Positions 53,709 through 61,732 of a stretch of DNA of 64,000 nucleotides are shown one piece after another. The position numbers and the translations under genes are program-made. Each line of letters opens with the position of its first letter. The first letter of the stretch is position 1. Origin of the DNA: Bacteroidetes bacterium HGW-Bacteroidetes-16 (GTDB lineage Bacteria; Bacteroidota; Bacteroidia; Bacteroidales; F082); NCBI GenBank assembly GCA_002840975.1, contig PHDN01000006.1, positions 101,197 through 165,196 on the forward strand, given 5' to 3'. The notes beneath the pieces are model-generated. The model made no database searches. It had not been told where the DNA came from and saw only the letters and a program-made list of their open reading frames with translations.

Positions 53709-55267
53709 GTGATTACCTTTCTAACCGAGTCGATGATCGTTCCATCTACCCATTTGATAACGGCAACGATTTCATCGCCAAGCACTAGTTTCTCCGGTAC
53801 TCCGCAAATGGCTTCCGCCTCAGCTTTAAGTTCCTCAATTGTTTTCAGCGGCAATCCGCTGTCTTTCACCTTGTCGATTAAATCTTGTCTTAACGGATTG
53901 ATGGCTATTCCACGCTCTGTAACAATTACATCTATCATTTCACCGGGGGCGCAGATCGTTGTTACCTCATCACGGATAATGGGAATCCGGTCGCGGAACA
54001 AGGGGATGGGCAAAATGGTGGTTTTGGCGAAAAGCGTGTTTTGCCAGCCGCCAATGCCATGCAACAAATAGCCATCGCTGTGGGTAACCACGTTGGCATT
54101 GTAGTGCACATCTACTTCAGTAGCACCCAAAATGACCACGTCCAGCAGGGAAGCAAAGTTACCTTTGCCGTGGTAATTATAACTGGTGAAAGGAGAGGTG
54201 GCTACATGATTGACGTTTTCGCGCATGCTGCGAACACCATCCAGGTCAAAGGTTTGCCCATCGAGGATATAATCTACCAGCCCTTCTTCCAGCATTTCGA
54301 CAGCATATTTATTGCTTCCGGCCCTGATGAATCGGGCTTTCCAGTTGTTTTTTCTGAGGATGTCACCAAAATAATTTCCAATGGATAAAGCGGTTCCACC
54401 GGCTCCTGCCTGGTACGAAAAGCCATCATGAATAAGCCCGGCTGCTTCACAAAATTTGGCAGTGATCTCCGCTATTAACAGTCGATCGGGGCTTTTGGTG
54501 ATCATGGTGGTTCCGGAAACAATTTTTTCTGAAATGCCCACCTGGTCTACTTTTACCACATAATCAACATAGTTGCCATGGATTTGCCAGGGGATACAAG
54601 GAAATGGTATCAGGTTATCGGTTACCACGATTACTTTTTCGGCATATTGCGAGTCGCCTAAGGCAAAGCCGAGTAAGCCGCAGGCTGCATCGCCATTCAC
54701 GCCATTTGCATTTCCAAAGGCATCAGCCGTGGGTGCCGCGATGACTGCTATGTCGATTTTTACCTCACCATCCTGGATGGCCTGGTAGCGTCCGCCATGC
54801 GAACGCAGGACACCCAGTCCGGCCATCTTACCTTCTGAAACAAATTTCCCCAAAGGCCCGTTCATGCTGCCTTCAATCCGGTTGATGGTGCCATCTTCCA
54901 TATATTTTATAAGCCTTTCCTGACAAGGGAAGGAGGCAGATGGGAACCAACGCAGGTTCTTTATTCCCAGCTCATTTGCAATGTCAAAAATTTGATTGGA
55001 GATCAGGTCGCCATTTCTAAAATGATGGTGGGTGGATATGGTCATCCCATCTTTTAACCCGGCATCGATCAGCGCATCTTTTAGTGTGGCCACTACTTTA
55101 TTGCCATCTTCCGGATAATCCATGCAACTGGCTATTTTAGGTCCGTACTTTCTACCTGTGGGCCGGTATTTTCCTACTCCCTGAAAAGGGATATGTTCTT
55201 CTCCGTTAATGATTGTCGGAACCATCCTTCCCACGGCATTCATTACAACATGATCGTATTTTTTCAT
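53705..55267 (-). CDS. citF: citrate lyase alpha subunit (citrate:acetyl-ACP transferase)
   Basis: The CitF subunit swaps the acetyl group on the acyl carrier prosthetic group for citrate, giving citryl-ACP for CitE to cleave. The 520-residue protein has AVGRMVPTIINGEEH near the start, ISTHHHFRNGD, SMNGPLGKFVS, FGNANGVNGDAACG, SYQAGAGGTALS and VTERGIAINPLR, all family-typical. The ATG at 55267 is chosen; the frame is open to a TTG at 55360 that overlaps the end of citDE by 19 bases, so a longer form is possible. It follows citDE in the same operon. citC, citX and citG, needed for activation and prosthetic-group attachment, are not in the window. Confidence 0.92.
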   Translation of the reverse strand: MKKYDHVVMNAVGRMVPTIINGEEHIPFQGVGKYRPTGRKYGPKIASCMDYPEDGNKVVATLKDALIDAGLKDGMTISTHHHFRNGDLISNQIFDIANELGIKNLRWFPSASFPCQERLIKYMEDGTINRIEGSMNGPLGKFVSEGKMAGLGVLRSHGGRYQAIQDGEVKIDIAVIAAPTADAFGNANGVNGDAACGLLGFALGDSQYAEKVIVVTDNLIPFPCIPWQIHGNYVDYVVKVDQVGISEKIVSGTTMITKSPDRLLIAEITAKFCEAAGLIHDGFSYQAGAGGTALSIGNYFGDILRKNNWKARFIRAGSNKYAVEMLEEGLVDYILDGQTFDLDGVRSMRENVNHVATSPFTSYNYHGKGNFASLLDVVILGATEVDVHYNANVVTHSDGYLLHGIGGWQNTLFAKTTILPIPLFRDRIPIIRDEVTTICAPGEMIDVIVTERGIAINPLRQDLIDKVKDSGLPLKTIEELKAEAEAICGVPEKLVLGDEIVAVIKWVDGTIIDSVRKVIT

Positions 55268-55341
55268 TGGTTCAGTTTTTAAATACTCTTTTTGTTCAGG
55301 GTCATGTTTTGGCTGTTTTACAAAAGCAGGTTGTAAATTGG

Positions 55342-56556
55342 TTAAGATTGTTGTTCCCAATCTTTTGCCAACTTACCGGTTTCAGTGGCCAGTTGAATGG
55401 TGCGTTGAGCACGCTTCACCACCGGGGCATCAATCATTTTTGTTCCCAATGAAACCACTCCTAAACCACGTCTTTCTGCTTCTTTGAATGCCAATACGAT
55501 TTTTTTTGCTTTATCAATTTCGAGTGGTTCAGGGGCAAAGTTATCGTGTATTACCTGAATCTGTCTTGGGTGAATACAACCCATGCCATCAAATCCCAGC
55601 CCTTTGCTGGTTTTTACATTTTCGGCCAAAGCCTCCATATCCGAAACATCCGAAAAAACAGAGTCGATGGGCTGTATGCCTGCCGCACGCGCTGCATTGA
55701 CTACCATGCTGCGGGCAAAAAACGATTCCTTGCCTTCCCGTGTGCGTTGTGTGCCCAGGTCGGCAGAGTAATCTTCAAGTCCAATGGCCATGGCTGCCAC
55801 GTTGCTTGCCGAGGTAGCAATATCGTAGGCTTTCATAACGCCTTTGGCACTTTCGATGATGGGCATCAGCCAGATGGGAAAATCCCCCATATCGTGCTTT
55901 TTTTTGATCTGATCGATCGTTTCGTTTACAAGGATCAGATCGTCGGGGCTCTCACATTTGGGCAATAAAATTAGATTAGGGTATTGAGGAACAATTGCCT
56001 TTAAATCGTCCAATCCTTTCGGGAGTTGGTTGATACGGACCATGCGTTCTGCTCCATAAAAATTCAGGTTACGCAAAGCATTTCTAACCAAAAACCTGGC
56101 TTCAACTTTTTTTAATGGTGCTACAGCATCTTCCAGATCAAGAATCAGCCCGTTTGGATGGTGAATGCCTGCATTGATCATGAGATTTGGGCTGTTTCCG
56201 GGAAGATACAGTCGCGAAAACCTGAATTGTTCTTTCAAACTGGGGCGGTTGTTGTCTCTTTTTTTTGGAAGCAGGTATTCCTTGTCGGAGTCCACTTTCG
56301 ACCTGATGGCAGCTTCAATTCGTGCAGCCATTACAAAGTCAAGCGCACCTGTGTCTGATATGTCCAGGTGTGCATGTTCGATTTGAAAAAAATCGAGTAT
56401 ATCTTCAGCCAATTTTCTGATGGACTTTCCGTAAAGTGCCAATACTTTACTCTTAATATCAATGATTTTACCTCCGGAGTCGCGTAACTCAACTGAAACA
56501 TAACAATCCGACTTGCTTCCCGGATCGTTGTTGCCTGCAAAACCGTAATTATTCAT
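55342..56556 (-). CDS. citE: fused citrate lyase acyl carrier (CitD) and beta subunit (CitE)
   Basis: A 404-residue fusion. Residues 1-90 match the CitD acyl carrier: GSKSDCYVSVEL, then LYGKSIRKLAEDIL and DISDTGALDFVMAARIEAAI; Ser14 or Ser16 is the likely attachment site of the phosphoribosyl-dephospho-CoA group. After a linker, residues about 110-400 form the CitE HpcH/HpaI-type lyase, with SRLYLPGNSPNLM, ILDLEDAVAP and the acidic metal site near IGLEDYSADLG, which splits citryl-ACP to oxaloacetate and acetyl-ACP. In most bacteria citD and citE are separate. The ATG at 56556 starts the CitD domain; the open frame continues to 56649 without similarity. Confidence 0.88.
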   Translation of the reverse strand: MNNYGFAGNNDPGSKSDCYVSVELRDSGGKIIDIKSKVLALYGKSIRKLAEDILDFFQIEHAHLDISDTGALDFVMAARIEAAIRSKVDSDKEYLLPKKRDNNRPSLKEQFRFSRLYLPGNSPNLMINAGIHHPNGLILDLEDAVAPLKKVEARFLVRNALRNLNFYGAERMVRINQLPKGLDDLKAIVPQYPNLILLPKCESPDDLILVNETIDQIKKKHDMGDFPIWLMPIIESAKGVMKAYDIATSASNVAAMAIGLEDYSADLGTQRTREGKESFFARSMVVNAARAAGIQPIDSVFSDVSDMEALAENVKTSKGLGFDGMGCIHPRQIQVIHDNFAPEPLEIDKAKKIVLAFKEAERRGLGVVSLGTKMIDAPVVKRAQRTIQLATETGKLAKDWEQQS

Positions 56557-56580
56557 AGATTGATGGTTAAAATATGCCAG

Positions 56581-56588
56581 CAAAGTTA
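56581..56588 (-). promoter_or_regulatory. -7 promoter element for citDE-citF
   Basis: Reads TAACTTTG on the minus strand, 25 bases before the citDE ATG. It lies only 13 bases from the divergent element at 56602-56609. Confidence 0.5.
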
Positions 56589-56601
56589 GTATTGTTTTTG
56601 T

Positions 56602-56609
56602 TATCTTTG
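56602..56609 (+). promoter_or_regulatory. -7 promoter element for the methyltransferase-like gene
   Basis: TATCTTTG fits TAnnTTTG, about 70 bases before the ATG at 56679. Confidence 0.5.
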
Positions 56610-56678
56610 CTCTTGGCTCCGGACAAAAAAACTTTCTCACTACTTGCAACTTGATAGTTTCCGGGGCCGTTTTTTTCT

Positions 56679-57116
56679 ATGAAAAAACTAACGCCATATC
56701 TGTTGGTATTCGTTCAGCTAAGCAGTCTGCTCTTTCTTTTTGTCAGCGCTCCCATGCTTGCCATCAGTGGTCCGGGGCTGTTGGTTGAGTCCGCAGGGGT
56801 TTTCTTTGGGCTTCGTGCCATTTTTGTTATGAAAATAGGCAATTTCCGCATTGCACCACTTATAAAAGTTGGTGCTGTTCTCGTGACTTCCGGGCCTTAC
56901 AAATACATCCGGCATCCCATGTACCTTGCTCAGGTTGTTGTAGTTGCGCCATTGGTGGTTGACTATTTTTCCTGGGTACGGTTGGCTGTTGTGTTGATAT
57001 TGATTGTGAACCTGTTGGTTAAGATTCAATATGAAGAAAAGCGCCTTGAAAGCCATTTTACGGGTTATGATGAGTACAGGAAGAATTCGTGGAAACTGAT
57101 TCCGTTTCTGTATTAA
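56679..57116 (+). CDS. isoprenylcysteine carboxyl methyltransferase-like membrane protein
   Basis: A 145-residue integral membrane protein with about four hydrophobic helices. The motif GPYKYIRHPMYLAQ, followed by EEKRLESHFTGYDEYRK, is characteristic of the ICMT/phospholipid methyltransferase family, which uses SAM at the membrane. Bacterial members have no agreed substrate. A possible second membrane-protein gene follows after 12 bases, starting on TTG. The divergent citrate lyase operon shares its promoter region. Confidence 0.75.
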   Translation: MKKLTPYLLVFVQLSSLLFLFVSAPMLAISGPGLLVESAGVFFGLRAIFVMKIGNFRIAPLIKVGAVLVTSGPYKYIRHPMYLAQVVVVAPLVVDYFSWVRLAVVLILIVNLLVKIQYEEKRLESHFTGYDEYRKNSWKLIPFLY

Positions 57117-57128
57117 CATGATGGTATT

Positions 57129-57635
57129 TTGAAGAAATTCCAGTCTTTTATACGCGTAACTGTTGTTGTAGGAGCCATTTATCTTACAGGAGCATTGTTA
57201 CTTCCTTATTTGAAACAACAATGGCTGGCTAACCTGGTTGGTATACACAATCGAAGTTTGATTATTGGGTTGGAGTTTCTGTTGCTGACCCTATTCCCTT
57301 ACTCGATTTTTATTTATCAAACCAGACTTAGAGCGAAACAATGGATCGAAAATCTGCTTGCCTTTGTTGCTTCCGTTTTACCCATTCAACTTATTATCAA
57401 CTTCTTCTTGTATTGGACTCATCCCCATGTTTGTTGGGTTCGTGACTGGTCGGACATCGGTCAAACCACCTTCGCGATCGTCATGCTAATGCTTTCGATG
57501 GCCGTGCTGTTTTATTTTATTCTCTATTTCAAAAAATGGAGGTGGATGCTGGTTGTGTCATTGATAGCCGTCTTTGTTTTTGATATCCTGTTCAGACAAG
57601 GCTGGATTAATATTTGGACGGGATTATATGAATAA
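57129..57635 (+). CDS. hypothetical membrane protein
   Basis: A 168-residue protein with about four predicted transmembrane helices (near residues 10-28, 45-60, 78-95 and 115-150) and a positively charged start. No known family is recognised. The only workable start is TTG at 57129, because no in-frame ATG occurs before the third helix. It lies 12 bases after the ICMT-like gene and is probably cotranscribed. The following 185 bases to the next gene hold no clear signal. Confidence 0.55.
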   Translation: MKKFQSFIRVTVVVGAIYLTGALLLPYLKQQWLANLVGIHNRSLIIGLEFLLLTLFPYSIFIYQTRLRAKQWIENLLAFVASVLPIQLIINFFLYWTHPHVCWVRDWSDIGQTTFAIVMLMLSMAVLFYFILYFKKWRWMLVVSLIAVFVFDILFRQGWINIWTGLYE

Positions 57636-57820
57636 GCGTACTCACATGAGTTGAACCACTTTTACAGATAATTAAAGTTGTGTTCATGTCATCAGTAATC
57701 GATACGTATTGTTATGAAATGCCATGTAATTTTGTCAGTTCGGCATAATCTGACACGTAAAAATTGCTTTCCGGCCATTGGCATATTATTTGATAAAGTG
57801 AAGCCAAATCAAAATTAACA

Positions 57821-58405
57821 ATGAGCTTACCCTACATCGCATCACACAACGAAATGCTGACTTTTTTAAAAGAAGGCCAAAGAACCTACGTGCTACTATT
57901 CCGCAAAGGCTCAGAAGCCAGTGATTGCAGTTACCACAACATTGAAAAGGCACTCGATCAAATCAAAAATATTCACCTGGTGGCTGCCGATGTGACGACC
58001 GTTAGGGACATTCACGAGCATTACCCGGTGACGTCTGTTCCCTCCTTGCTTGTGTTCGAAGGTCAGCAGTTTGCCAATGTGATTAAAGGATGCAATGATG
58101 ATGGTTTTTACAAATCGTTGTTCGAGAGTGCCCTGTTTTCAGCGAAAGCGGCCGAAAGCGGAACTCCACAAAAAAGGGTGACCGTTTATTCAACACCCAG
58201 TTGTTCCTGGTGCAACACACTAAAAACCCATCTGAAAAAGAATGGCGTCCGGTTCACCGACGTGGACGTATCGCGTGATGAAAAGGCTGCCGAGGCCATG
58301 GTGAAACGGAGTGGTCAGCAGGGTGTGCCTCAAACTGATATCAATGGTGAAATGATCATTGGTTTCGACAAAACCCGCATCAATACCTTACTTGGAATTC
58401 AATAA
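57821..58405 (+). CDS. thioredoxin-like domain fused to glutaredoxin
   Basis: A 194-residue cytosolic protein of two redox folds. The N-terminal half (about 1-105) is thioredoxin-like, with the cis-proline loop VTSVPSLLVF, but it has no CXXC; Cys36 in ASDCSYHN occupies the region. The C-terminal half (118-194) is a glutaredoxin with active site CSWC (128-131) and the GVPQTDINGEMIIGFD glutathione-site loop. The inactive first domain may guide substrate choice. A GroES-like gene follows 30 bases downstream, likely in the same transcript. Confidence 0.83.
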   Translation: MSLPYIASHNEMLTFLKEGQRTYVLLFRKGSEASDCSYHNIEKALDQIKNIHLVAADVTTVRDIHEHYPVTSVPSLLVFEGQQFANVIKGCNDDGFYKSLFESALFSAKAAESGTPQKRVTVYSTPSCSWCNTLKTHLKKNGVRFTDVDVSRDEKAAEAMVKRSGQQGVPQTDINGEMIIGFDKTRINTLLGIQ

Positions 58406-58435
58406 TTAAGAATCAATCATAAAACAATAAAAAAG

Positions 58436-58723
58436 ATGAAAGAACTTCAGCCTTTAAATGAAAATGTGTTGCTGGATATCAGCGACAGCAAAGCCGAACA
58501 AAAAACTGCTTCCGGCATTATTATTCCTGATTCCGCCAAAGAAAAGCCACAGTATGCACCCGTGGTAGCCCTTGGAACCATCGAAAATGCAGCGATTGTT
58601 GTTGGCGACATCGTTTTTTATAAAAAATATGCAGGAACCGAGTTTGATTTTGAAGGTAAAAAATACCTGATGATTCCTTACGCCGATTTGTTGGCAAAAA
58701 TAGTTGAAACCGAGGCTATTTAA
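58436..58723 (+). CDS. GroES-like co-chaperonin paralogue
   Basis: A 95-residue protein with the GroES fold: LQPLNENVLLDI at the start, a possible mobile loop in KTASGIIIPDSA, VVALGTIENAAIVVGDIVFY, and the end LMIPYADLLAKI. It is normal length but diverges from typical GroES, and no groEL gene is adjacent. It may be an extra paralogue rather than the main co-chaperonin. It shares a transcript with the thioredoxin-glutaredoxin fusion, ended by the strong terminator at 58743-58782. Confidence 0.8.
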   Translation: MKELQPLNENVLLDISDSKAEQKTASGIIIPDSAKEKPQYAPVVALGTIENAAIVVGDIVFYKKYAGTEFDFEGKKYLMIPYADLLAKIVETEAI

Positions 58724-58742
58724 TCCTGTCGAAAATACCTGG

Positions 58743-58782
58743 ACGGGCTGTACATGAACCATGTATGGCCCGTTTTATTTTT
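58743..58782 (+). terminator. rho-independent terminator after the GroES-like gene
   Basis: A 14-pair stem (58743-58756 with 58760-58773, two G-T pairs, loop AAC) is followed by TTTTATTTTT. It lies between convergent genes and overlaps the end of the NAD(P)HX repair gene. Confidence 0.88.
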
Positions 58783-60286
58783 GGAGCTTTTTGAAGGCTT
58801 TACCTATTTTATCAATGATGCCCGTGGCTGTGAGGGCTTCCATAGACGTTTTTTTAGCAGCCAGGTCGCCGGCAAGTCCGTGGATATAAACACCCAGAAC
58901 ACAGGCAATTCCCGGTGTATATCCTTGCGCAAGTAAACCGGTAATCAAGCCTGTAAGCACATCTCCGCTACCACCGGTAGCCATTCCCGGATTTCCGGTT
59001 GAGTTGAAATAAATGTGGCCATCCGGAAAAGCAATGCTGGTATTGGCTCCTTTCAAAACGATGTATAAACCATATTTCATCGAAAGTTCACGTTGTTTTT
59101 CAAGGCGGTCGAAATCATCCTTCCAGGTTCCGAACAGCCGTTCAAATTCTTTGGGATGTGGAGTGAGGATAGTGTTTTTAGGCAAAAACGGGATCCAGGT
59201 TTTGTTCATGGCCAGGATGTTGAGTGCATCTGCATCCAACAGCAATGGAACCTGAGCTTGTTGAATAAGCAACTTAATTGCTTTTTGAGATTGTTCCTCG
59301 GTGCCGAGTCCCGGGCCAACACCCACAGCGGTATAGGCGTCTATTTTGGGCATTTCTGATAAATAGTATTCATACCTGTCGATACTCAGCATAGCCTCCG
59401 GGCAGGCTGTCTGTATGATGGGAGCTCCCCATCGGGGAACATGGGTATGAACAAGCCCGACTCCCGATTTCATGGCGGCCTTTGTGGCGAGGATGGCAGC
59501 ACCCATTTTGCCAAACCCTCCTGCAATAAGCAACGCATGACCATAAGTACCTTTATGTGAAAACCTCAGTCGTTTTTTCAGGGAAGGAGCTACATCCGCT
59601 TTGGTCATAAAAAAATTTCTGGTGCTGGTTTTATTGATGTAGTCATGATGAAGACCTATGTCCAGAAATTCCCAATGTCCGGTATATAGGTCGTTTTCAG
59701 GCAGTAAGAACGCCAGTTTGGGAAACTGAAAACTCAGGGTATAGTCGGCTTTTATAATGGCTGTTTTTGGATCGGTATGCCGATCTGCATACAGTCCCGA
59801 AGGCATATCCACAGCAACTTTTATGGATTTTAGACTATTGATGTGATGAATTACCCTGGCAGGAAATCCTTCGATGGGCTTCGAGAGTCCTGATCCGAAA
59901 ATGGCGTCTACAATCTGTTCCTCTTCCTGAATGGCAGGAAGTGCGCTCTCCGGCGTTAGATCTACAATTTTATTGTTTGCACATCCCTTTAGGGCTGTCA
60001 GGTTCGTATTAAAATCGGAAGAGCTATGTTCGGAATACCTTATTATATATGTGGTAACGGGATATCCTGCCTTCAACAGCAACCGGGACAAAACCAGTCC
60101 GTCGCCTCCATTGTTTCCCAGTCCGCAGAAAATGTGGACGGGTGCATCGGTATAAGGATTGTTTGCTACCCACCAAAAATATAATTCCTCTGCGGCCCTT
60201 TCCATCAGGAGAATGGACGTGATGGGTTCGTTTTCTATGGTATAGCGATCGGCTTCCCTGATTTGTTCAATGTTAAAAATTTTCAT
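58775..60286 (-). CDS. nnrD: bifunctional NAD(P)HX epimerase/dehydratase
   Basis: Repairs hydrated NADH/NADPH. In this 503-residue protein the N-terminal YjeF epimerase domain (about 1-210; FCGLGNNGGDGLVLSR, DAIFGSGLSK, DMPSGLYAD) interconverts R and S NAD(P)HX. The C-terminal ribokinase-like dehydratase domain (about 225-500; HKGTYGHALLIAGG, GPGLGTEEQ, LTPHPKEFERL, TGGSGDVLTG) removes water with ADP or ATP. Both domains appear complete. The gene lies 54 bases after the phosphoesterase gene on the same strand. Cytosolic. Confidence 0.93.
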   Translation of the reverse strand: MKIFNIEQIREADRYTIENEPITSILLMERAAEELYFWWVANNPYTDAPVHIFCGLGNNGGDGLVLSRLLLKAGYPVTTYIIRYSEHSSSDFNTNLTALKGCANNKIVDLTPESALPAIQEEEQIVDAIFGSGLSKPIEGFPARVIHHINSLKSIKVAVDMPSGLYADRHTDPKTAIIKADYTLSFQFPKLAFLLPENDLYTGHWEFLDIGLHHDYINKTSTRNFFMTKADVAPSLKKRLRFSHKGTYGHALLIAGGFGKMGAAILATKAAMKSGVGLVHTHVPRWGAPIIQTACPEAMLSIDRYEYYLSEMPKIDAYTAVGVGPGLGTEEQSQKAIKLLIQQAQVPLLLDADALNILAMNKTWIPFLPKNTILTPHPKEFERLFGTWKDDFDRLEKQRELSMKYGLYIVLKGANTSIAFPDGHIYFNSTGNPGMATGGSGDVLTGLITGLLAQGYTPGIACVLGVYIHGLAGDLAAKKTSMEALTATGIIDKIGKAFKKLQK

Positions 60287-60340
60287 GGCTCAACCTTTTT
60301 TCAAAGCTACAGAAAAATTCGGGAAGTAGGGTTGTATGTG

Positions 60341-61696
60341 TTAGGATTTCTCAAACTCTATCACCGTAATCTCAGGCAACATGCCAATCCGTCCGGGATA
60401 TCCGATGGAACCCAATCCGCGGTTTACATAAAGGTAACGGGGATTGGTACTGTCCTGATAAAGGCCGGCCCAAAATTTATACATGTATTGTGCCGGACTC
60501 CACTTGATGTCTTTGGTCTCGATTCCAAATTGAAATCCATGAGTATGTCCTGACAAAGAGAGATCCACAGGATAATTTCCCGGAATCACGATTTTTTCCC
60601 AATGGGAAGGGTCGTGGGTTAACAGAACACGAAATCCGGCCTTCTCAGCACCGGCCATGGCCTTGTCGATATCGCCCAATTGTGGGAAACGGGGGTTATG
60701 CCCCCAGTTTTCAACACCCAGCAGTGCCATTGAATCATCTCCTTTGTTAATGATCACATGTTCGTTGAGCAGTAATTTCCAGCCGATTTTTTGATAAAAC
60801 CCAAACAACTGATCCATGTTTTCCTGTTTGGCTTCTTCCGTTGGCCAACTCACGTAATTGCCATAATCGTGGTTTCCGAGGATGGTGTAAACACCATGTT
60901 TTGCTTTTATTTTTGCCAGGGTATCACCAAAATCGAATGCTTCTTTGGTGGCAAAATTCACCAAATCACCTGTAAAAACAACCAGATCGGCATTGAGGTT
61001 ATTGATGAGTTCCACTGCATTTTCGAGGGGTTTTTCAGATGACCAGCTTCCCAGGTGCATGTCGGAGATTTGCACGACTTTAAAACCGCGAAACTGATCG
61101 GGAAGATTGGGCAGTTTGATAATTTCGCGAACAACCCTGAATTGATATACCCATTTAAACATGCCAATGAACATCGTACTCATCAACAAACCTCCCGATA
61201 TAAATCCCATGTACTGCAAAAACCGGCTTCTGGTAATTCCTTCTGATGCATTGTCGTCCTTGATGTCCTGCCGGTTTTCTTTTTTTGAGAGGGTGAACAC
61301 CCTGTCAATAATCCTGACAAAGTCAGCCAGTAAAAGAAACAGGATGGGTAGGATTTTGGCTGTATAAAAAACGAGCATAAAGCCCAATAAATATGTCCTG
61401 AAACCATTGCTCCAGTCGATCAATGGAACCAGGGTGGCCCCGACAAGCAAAACCGCCAACAGGATAAGTGGCAGCCAATAAAGAAAGATGATACAAATCC
61501 TTAACCAGTTGCGGTAATTAAACACTTGTTTTTTCACCGAGCTCCACAAATAGAGGTCGGCCAGGATGAGCACCACCAAAAAAAGATACTGACCCGAATA
61601 GACGGGCATGGTTAAATGCATGACAAAATACCCGGCAACGAGAAGGAGAGGGATTAGAAAATAGCTGAGGTGTAGTTTTTTAAAAGTCTGCCGCAT
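60341..61696 (-). CDS. membrane-anchored metallophosphoesterase
   Basis: A 451-residue protein with about four transmembrane helices in the first 200 residues, then a calcineurin-type phosphoesterase domain. Its metal motifs are ISDMHLGSW, FTGDLVNF, LGNHDYG and LSGHTHGFQFG. Family members cleave phosphodiesters, for example UDP-diacylglucosamine or phospholipid head groups, but the substrate here cannot be predicted. The active domain's side of the membrane is not clear. It follows the aconitase-family gene by 36 bases and may share its transcript. Confidence 0.82.
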   Translation of the reverse strand: MRQTFKKLHLSYFLIPLLLVAGYFVMHLTMPVYSGQYLFLVVLILADLYLWSSVKKQVFNYRNWLRICIIFLYWLPLILLAVLLVGATLVPLIDWSNGFRTYLLGFMLVFYTAKILPILFLLLADFVRIIDRVFTLSKKENRQDIKDDNASEGITRSRFLQYMGFISGGLLMSTMFIGMFKWVYQFRVVREIIKLPNLPDQFRGFKVVQISDMHLGSWSSEKPLENAVELINNLNADLVVFTGDLVNFATKEAFDFGDTLAKIKAKHGVYTILGNHDYGNYVSWPTEEAKQENMDQLFGFYQKIGWKLLLNEHVIINKGDDSMALLGVENWGHNPRFPQLGDIDKAMAGAEKAGFRVLLTHDPSHWEKIVIPGNYPVDLSLSGHTHGFQFGIETKDIKWSPAQYMYKFWAGLYQDSTNPRYLYVNRGLGSIGYPGRIGMLPEITVIEFEKS

Positions 61697-61732
61697 TATT
61701 TTAATTAAGTGAACAGCAGCAGAATACGATCC

